Source of the DNA: Deltaproteobacteria bacterium
GTDB lineage: Bacteria; Myxococcota; Polyangia; Polyangiales; B10-G4
Length of the DNA stretch: 10,515 nt
Assembly (NCBI GenBank): GCA_019312705.1
Contig: JAFDCW010000069.1
Location: 1 to 10,515 of the forward strand
Direction: 5' to 3'
Shown here in pieces: positions 6,856-10,515 of the stretch (its first letter is position 1; every line of letters starts with the position of its first letter). Both the position numbers and the translations under genes were made by a program. The notes under the pieces are model-generated. The model was given only the letters and a program-made list of their open reading frames with translations. It was not told where the DNA came from and ran no database searches.

Positions 6856-9276
6856 ATGCTCGCGTCGTACAAATGGCTCGTCGAGCTCACCGGAGTCTCC
6901 GCCTCGCCGCGGGAAGTCGCAGACAAGCTCACCGGCGGCGGCCTCGAGGTCGAGGCGTTCGAGACCCGGGGCGAAGGCCTCGACTCGGTCGTCATCGCCG
7001 AGGTGCGGTCCAAGACCAAGGTTCCCGACAAAGACAAGCTCAGCCACGTCGTCGTCTTCGATGGCGAGGGCGAGGTCGACGTCATCTGCGGGGCAGCGAA
7101 CGTGCCGGACCCGGGAGGGCGTGTGCTCTTCGCCCGCGTCGGCAGCGTGCTCCCGAACGGCATGGAGATAGGCGAGCGCAAGCTCGGCGGCGTGCTCTCC
7201 CGAGGCATGATCTGCTCCGAAGATGAGCTCGAGATCGGAACCGGGTCGGAGGGCATCTTCGTCGTTCCGGCCGATATCGAGGCCGCTCCGGGCACAAGCA
7301 TCGCCGACGCCCTGGATCTGCGCGATACCATCTTCGAGCTGGGCCTCACGCCCAACCGCCCCGACGGGCTCGGCCACATCGGCCTCGCCCGGGACGTCGC
7401 CGTGCACTTCGGCCTGAGGTTCACGCCCCCGGCTCCGCCGGAGCCCGTGCGCCGGGCGGACGGTGAACTCGGTGTTTCGATCGAAATCGCCGACGCCGAA
7501 CGATGCCCACGCTACGGCGCGGGATTGGTGCGCGGTGTCACCCTCGGGCCGTCTCCCTTCTGGCTCCGGTATCGCCTGCACTGCCTCGGCCTCCGTGCGA
7601 TTCACAATGTCGTCGACGCGACGAACTACGTGCTCCTCGAGCACGGCCACCCGACTCACGCCTTCGACTTGGCTTCGGTTCGCAAACAAGCGATCGTCGT
7701 GCGCCTCGCGACCGACGGCGAGAAGATGACCACCCTCGACGAAGTCGAGCGCACACTCACCGCCGACGACCTCTTGATCTGCGACGGGGAAGGGCCCGTG
7801 GCCGTCGCCGGAGTGATGGGCGGGGCCAACTCGGAGATCGGCGACGGGACGAACGACGTGCTCGTCGAGTGCGCCTATTTCGCTCCGCGGTCAGTTCGTC
7901 GCACCGGGCGCCGCCTGGGGCTGCACACCGACGCGAGCCACCGCTTCGAGCGCGGCGTCGACCCGAACGGCGTGCCGCGGGTCCTGGCGCGCACGACGCA
8001 GCTGATCGCCGACCTCGCCGGCGGCACCGTCATCGGTGCTGGGGTGGACGAGAACGTGCTGGCCATCGCGCCTCCGGTCATCGACTTCCGCCTCGACCGC
8101 TGCGATGCGTTGCTCGGCTTCGAGACCGAGCCCGCGGAAGCTGTGCGCATCTTCGAAGGGCTCGGCTTTTCGGTCGAGAAGACGGGGGAGCGGACCTTCC
8201 GCGTGACCGTGCCGACGTTCCGGCCGGACATCAGCCGCGAGGTCGACCTCACCGAGGAAGTGCTCCGTTTTACGGGCTTTTCCCTCATTCCGACGACGAT
8301 TCCTCACGTGCGCCCGTCGGCGGACGGCACGCCCCTCGAAGTGCGCTTCGAACGCCTCACCCGGGGCATCGCGGCCATCGCGGGCCTCTACGAGGCCGTC
8401 ACCTATGCCTTCGTCTCACCCCCCGAGCTCGCCGCGGCCCGGGTTCCGGAAGCTTCGGTAGTCCTCGAGAACCCTCTGTCCGAAGACCGGTCGGTGATGC
8501 GCACGTCGTTGCTCCCGGGCCTCGCGGCGGCCGCCGGGCGTGCCCTTCGTCGGCAGGTCCAGCGCGTCTCCCTCTTCGAAGTCGGCAATACATTCACGGC
8601 CACGGACGGTGACCTTCCGCGCGAACACCAATCCCTCGCGTTCATGCTCGCGGGGCCCCGTGAGGCGTGGATCGGTGACGGCGAGGCCTTCGATTTCTAC
8701 GACGGCAAGGGCTTCATCGAGACCATCGTCGGTCCCCTGTGTCTCAGCGCCCCGGTGTTCTCCATCGACGATTGACTCTCCGAAACCGCACCTTGGTTTC
8801 ACCCCCGGCGCCGCGCTGCAGTCTCCGTGCAGATCGACGGAGAGGACGTTGCACTGGGCTCCCTCGGGGAGCTGCACCCCGACGTCGCCGAGGCCCTCGA
8901 CCTCGACACCCGAGCCATCTATGCCGAGCTCTCGGTCGCCGCGCTCTTCCGCGCGCGGCAGGCGGTGGGTGACCCCCAGGCGAGCGTATTGCCGCGCTTC
9001 CCCGCCGTGAACCGCGACATCGCGATGGAGCTCGACGAAGAACACGCGGCGGGCGCTGTCGCCGACGCGATTCGTCAGGCCGGCGGCGATCTCGTGGAGC
9101 AGGTCCGACTCTTCGACCTCTATCGCGGTGAGCAGGTCGCAGCGGGCAAGAAGAGCCTCGCCTTCCGCGTTACGTACCGAGATCCGGCCGCGACACTGAC
9201 CGACAAGAAGGTCGACAAGGCTCACGCCAAGGCGGCCAAGGCGATGAAGACGCAATTTACGGCCACGGTCCGCTGA
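6856..9276 (+). CDS. pheT: Phenylalanyl-tRNA synthetase beta chain, interrupted by an in-frame TGA
   Basis: Structural and editing subunit paired with PheS. ATG 6856 follows a purine-rich AGGAGAGAGA (6841-6850). Domains: N-terminal OB-fold tRNA-binding region (about 40-150, with VICGAANV and SRGMICSEDEL); B3/B4 editing domain (210-395, NVVDATNYVLLEHGHPTHAFD); B5 domain (405-475, PTFRPDISREVDLTEEVLR); catalytic-like core (480-690, NPLSEDRSVMRTSLLPGL); FDX-ACB anticodon-binding domain (from about 712, LPRFPAVNRDIA to the end). Codon 640 is TGA (8773-8775), after FDFYDGKGF...SIDD. The same frame resumes with LSETAPWFHPRRRAAVSV and LGELHPDVAEALDL, both PheT-like. Read through, the product is about 806 residues against 795 in Escherichia coli. 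Stopping at the TGA would remove part of the core and the whole FDX-ACB domain. The gene is normally essential and single-copy. A simple pipeline would call 6856-8775 and 8827-9276 as two ORFs. Confidence 0.9.
8773..8800 (+). other. In-frame stop codon plus adjacent hairpin inside pheT
   Basis: TGA (8773-8775) followed by C is in frame with pheT. After a 6-base spacer, GAAACC (8782-8787) and GGTTTC (8795-8800) form a perfect 6-bp stem around a 7-base loop, GCACCTT. A hairpin at this distance could stimulate readthrough, or could cause polymerase or sequencing errors. The pairing is direct; a function is not shown. Confidence 0.45.
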
Positions 9277-9280
9277 TTTT

Positions 9281-9304
9281 TCGAGGGCTGGTGTAAGCCC
9301 TTGA
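9281..9304 (+). promoter_or_regulatory. Hairpin between pheT and ihfA
   Basis: TCGAGGGCT (9281-9289) pairs with AGCCCTTGA (9296-9304) over 9 bp with one G-T, around a 6-base loop GGTGTA. It begins 5 bases after the pheT stop. No T-tract follows it, although TTTTT precedes it. It may be a weak terminator, an attenuator or an mRNA-stabilising stem separating the synthetase genes from ihfA. Confidence 0.4.
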
Positions 9305-9329
9305 GATCAGCACCGAATCATGGTTCGAT
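9301..9329 (+). promoter_or_regulatory. Weak candidate promoter for ihfA
   Basis: TTGAGA (9301-9306) matches the -35 consensus at five of six bases. TTCGAT (9324-9329), 17 bases later, is a poor -10. The -35 overlaps the right arm of the hairpin. It is offered only because the 78-base gap before ihfA is the longest on the + strand within the cluster. Confidence 0.22.
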
Positions 9330-9354
9330 GCAGCACGTTTTGGGAGGGGTATCG

Positions 9355-9699
9355 ATGACAAAAGCCGAAATCATCGACGCTGTTTACGAGAAGGTCGGAG
9401 GGTTCTCCAAGAAGGAGGCCGCCGAGATCGTAGAGGCGGTTTTCGACACGATGAAAGAGGTTCTCGCCGACGGCGAGAAGATCAAGATTTCCGGCTTCGG
9501 CAACTTCGTCGTGCGCGCCAAGAAGGAGCGTATCGGTCGCAACCCGCAGACCGGTTCGCCGATTCCCATCAGCGCGCGCAAGGTGCTGACCTTCAAGCCC
9601 AGCCAGGTGCTCAAGGGCGCCCTCAATCCCCACAAAGAAGAAGCCAAGCGCGCCGCCACCCCCGACGCCGGCGCGCCGGCCTCTGGTGACGAGGCCTGA
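9355..9699 (+). CDS. ihfA: Integration host factor alpha subunit
   Basis: DNA-bending HU/IHF-family protein, 114 residues. It starts MTKAEIIDAVYEKVGGFSKKEA and has the family blocks KISGFGNFVVRAKKERIGRNPQTGSPIPISARKVLTF in order. Pro64 in the GRNPQTG tip is the residue that intercalates between base pairs. ATG 9355 is chosen because GGGAGGGG (9342-9349) is a strong Shine-Dalgarno 5 bases upstream; the open frame from 9301 adds unrelated residues. The alpha type, not HU, is supported by position after pheST. Residues 92-114 are an Ala/Pro/Lys-rich tail beyond the usual IHF-alpha end near residue 99. merR begins 14 bases after the stop, so the two are probably co-transcribed. Confidence 0.93.
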   Translation: MTKAEIIDAVYEKVGGFSKKEAAEIVEAVFDTMKEVLADGEKIKISGFGNFVVRAKKERIGRNPQTGSPIPISARKVLTFKPSQVLKGALNPHKEEAKRAATPDAGAPASGDEA

Positions 9700-9713
9700 G
9701 GCCGAAGGACTCC

Positions 9714-10166
9714 GTGGCGGCCCCCCTCCCGGATAAGCTCTTCTTCAAGATCGGCGAGGTCGCTCGCATTGTGGGCGTGAAGACCCACGTGCTTCGCTAT
9801 TGGGAGACCGAGTTTTCCCAGCTGCGTCCGATGAAGACGCGGGGCAGCCATCGTCAGTATCGGCGCCGCGACGTCGAGCTCGCGGTTCAGATCAAGCGCT
9901 TGCTGCACGACCAAGGCTTCACCATCCCCGGGGCACGGCGGCGCCTCAAAGAGCTGGGGCAGGCGTCGGTCAAGAGCGAGGCCGACCCCGCAGCGGCTCG
10001 CGAGATGGCCCTCAAGACCGAGCTCCTCGGCGTCCGGGAGACCCTCCTCGGCCTCCTCGGCGAGCTCGACGCGATTGCTCAGGAGCCGGCTCCGGCGCCC
10101 CAGGCGGTGCGGGTTGAGAAGGTTACCGCCTCGGTTCCCGTTGGCGTCCGGCACCGCCGGAGCTGA
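9714..10166 (+). CDS. MerR-family transcriptional regulator
   Basis: Small DNA-binding regulator of 150 residues from GTG 9714, with GAAGGA (9704-9709) 4 bases upstream. Residues 10-78 are a MerR winged helix-turn-helix: FFKIGEVARIVGVKTHVLRYWE, then LRPMKTRGSHRQYRRRDVE and the HDQGFTIPGARRRL helix. A short helical stretch (about 95-122) could serve as the dimerising coiled coil, followed by a Pro/Ala/Val-rich tail. There is no large effector domain and no cysteine anywhere, so it cannot be a Cys-ligated metal or redox sensor like MerR or SoxR. A MerR gene directly after ihfA is a recurring arrangement in Deltaproteobacteria; its target is unknown to me. Confidence 0.92.
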   Translation: MAAPLPDKLFFKIGEVARIVGVKTHVLRYWETEFSQLRPMKTRGSHRQYRRRDVELAVQIKRLLHDQGFTIPGARRRLKELGQASVKSEADPAAAREMALKTELLGVRETLLGLLGELDAIAQEPAPAPQAVRVEKVTASVPVGVRHRRS

Positions 10167-10182
10167 GCGGGGCTGAGCGGGG
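10163..10182 (+). repeat. Two tandem copies of a 10-bp unit
   Basis: CTGAGCGGGG occurs at 10163-10172 and again at 10173-10182. The first copy includes the merR stop codon. Probably local slippage. Confidence 0.5.
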
Positions 10183-10203
10183 GGCGTTTAGGTGCGCGTT
10201 CGC

Positions 10204-10359
10204 CGTTGGCGTTGGCGTTCGCGTTGGCGTTTCCGTTCGCGTTTCCGTTCGCGTTTCCGTTTCCGTTCCCGTCGCCGTCTCCGTTCCCGTTCCCGTTCCC
10301 GTTCCCGTCTCCGTTCCCGTTCCCGTCTCCGTCTCCGTTCCCGTTCCCGTCTCCGTTCC
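10204..10359 (+). repeat. Hexanucleotide tandem array, 26 in-phase units
   Basis: Every sixth base from 10204 begins CGT, without a single phase slip, for 156 bp. By direct count the units are CGTTCC 10, CGTCTC 5, CGTTTC 4, CGTTGG 3, CGTTCG 3 and CGTCGC 1. CGTTGG occurs only at the left, CGTTTC and CGTTCG in the left half, and CGTTCC and CGTCTC only in the right half. One more CGTTCG at 10197-10202 is out of phase by one base. No unit creates a stop in any frame, so long ORFs across it mean nothing. It lies between merR and the right-edge region. Confidence 0.93.
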
Positions 10360-10515
10360 CGTGTAACGGCTCTTCTCCGCTTCGCTCCGAACTCGCGTGC
10401 CATTGCGAGACGCGCGCATTGTTGCTCCTTCGCTCGGGGCGCCTGGACGGTGCCACCGTGCTCGACCGAGTAAAGGCTCGGCCCGCCGAGGCGGCGGACG
10501 CGCCCGGCGAGCGCC
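10360..10515. other. Right-edge region without a supportable gene
   Basis: After the hexamer array come 156 bases with no recognised protein or RNA. Two frames from GTG 10397 and GTG 10458 (the latter reading VLDRVKARPAEAADAPGER) stay open to the edge and could be the start of a gene, but neither has a clear Shine-Dalgarno or recognisable residues. Small inverted repeats are CCGAG/CTCGG (10466-10470 with 10477-10481) and CCGCC/GGCGG (10484-10488 with 10491-10495). Confidence 0.4.

Noticed and set aside
6042..7424. Minus-strand open frame (460 codons) across pheS and pheT
   Set aside because: Complementary to two unmistakable synthetase genes; Ser/Pro/Arg-rich shadow.
8773..8775. Selenocysteine codon in PheT
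   Set aside because: No selenoprotein PheT is known to me, the position is not a catalytic cysteine site, and the hairpin geometry is only loosely SECIS-like. It is kept as a check, not as a call.
9301..9340. IHF binding site for ihfA autoregulation
   Set aside because: GATCAG and AATCAT resemble half of the IHF consensus, but neither has the spaced TTR half.
10204..10359. CRISPR array
   Set aside because: Units are contiguous hexamers with no unique spacers and no cas genes nearby.
10079..10456. Minus-strand Gly-Asn/Gly-Asp repeat protein
   Set aside because: All frames across the hexamer array are open because no unit contains a stop. This one overlaps the end of merR in antisense and has no signal or domain outside the repeat.
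10192..10473. Plus-strand Arg-rich repeat protein
   Set aside because: Same reason: the frame is produced by the repeat itself, with no Shine-Dalgarno and no conserved part.
10400..10515. tRNA gene downstream of merR
   Set aside because: No acceptor-stem/T-arm combination or GTTCGA-type T-loop could be built on either strand.

Overview
The window is very GC-rich, densely coded DNA with strong third-position GC bias. It looks like a chromosomal segment of a Myxococcota-type bacterium (former Deltaproteobacteria, possibly Polyangia). The support is the gene order rpmI-rplT-pheS-pheT-ihfA-merR, a PheS with a four-cysteine insert, several Pro/Ala-rich lipoproteins of unknown role, and a TTGACA/TAGGTT-type promoter. 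The taxon is an inference; no rRNA is present.

Left part (1-5021), accessory genes. A 5'-truncated RNA 5-methyluridine methyltransferase of the RlmD/TrmA family (TRAM domain, Fe-S cysteines) runs rightward off the left edge. It converges on a leftward two-gene unit: a TRAP-type (DctP) periplasmic binding protein, then a lipoprotein with an HETGH zinc-protease-like motif. No TRAP membrane subunit is in the window. Divergent from dctP is a lipoprotein with a proline-rich linker and a PQQ-like beta-propeller-type C-terminal half. It converges, across a palindromic hairpin, on a small leftward cysteine-rich ORF that seems to lack its N-terminus.

Right part (5056-10166), the translation cluster. 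A good sigma-70-like promoter precedes rpmI (L35), followed by rplT (L20), pheS and pheT (the two phenylalanyl-tRNA synthetase chains), ihfA (IHF alpha) and a small cysteine-free MerR-family regulator, all on the + strand with short gaps. infC, the usual first gene, is not next to rpmI. The products serve ribosome assembly, tRNA-Phe charging and nucleoid architecture.

The most important observation is that pheT, otherwise full length (807 codons including stop), is broken by one in-frame TGA at codon 640. The same reading frame resumes with recognisable PheT sequence through the C-terminal FDX-ACB domain. A perfect 6-bp hairpin starts six bases after the TGA. Sequencing error, a nonsense mutation, a split gene and readthrough are all possible; error or mutation is the plainest reading.

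Right edge (10167-10515). Beyond merR is a 156-bp array of 26 perfectly phased CGTNNN hexamers, then about 155 bp with small inverted repeats and no gene I can support. I see no phage, IS element, CRISPR array, RNA gene or defence system, and no convincing new multi-gene system.
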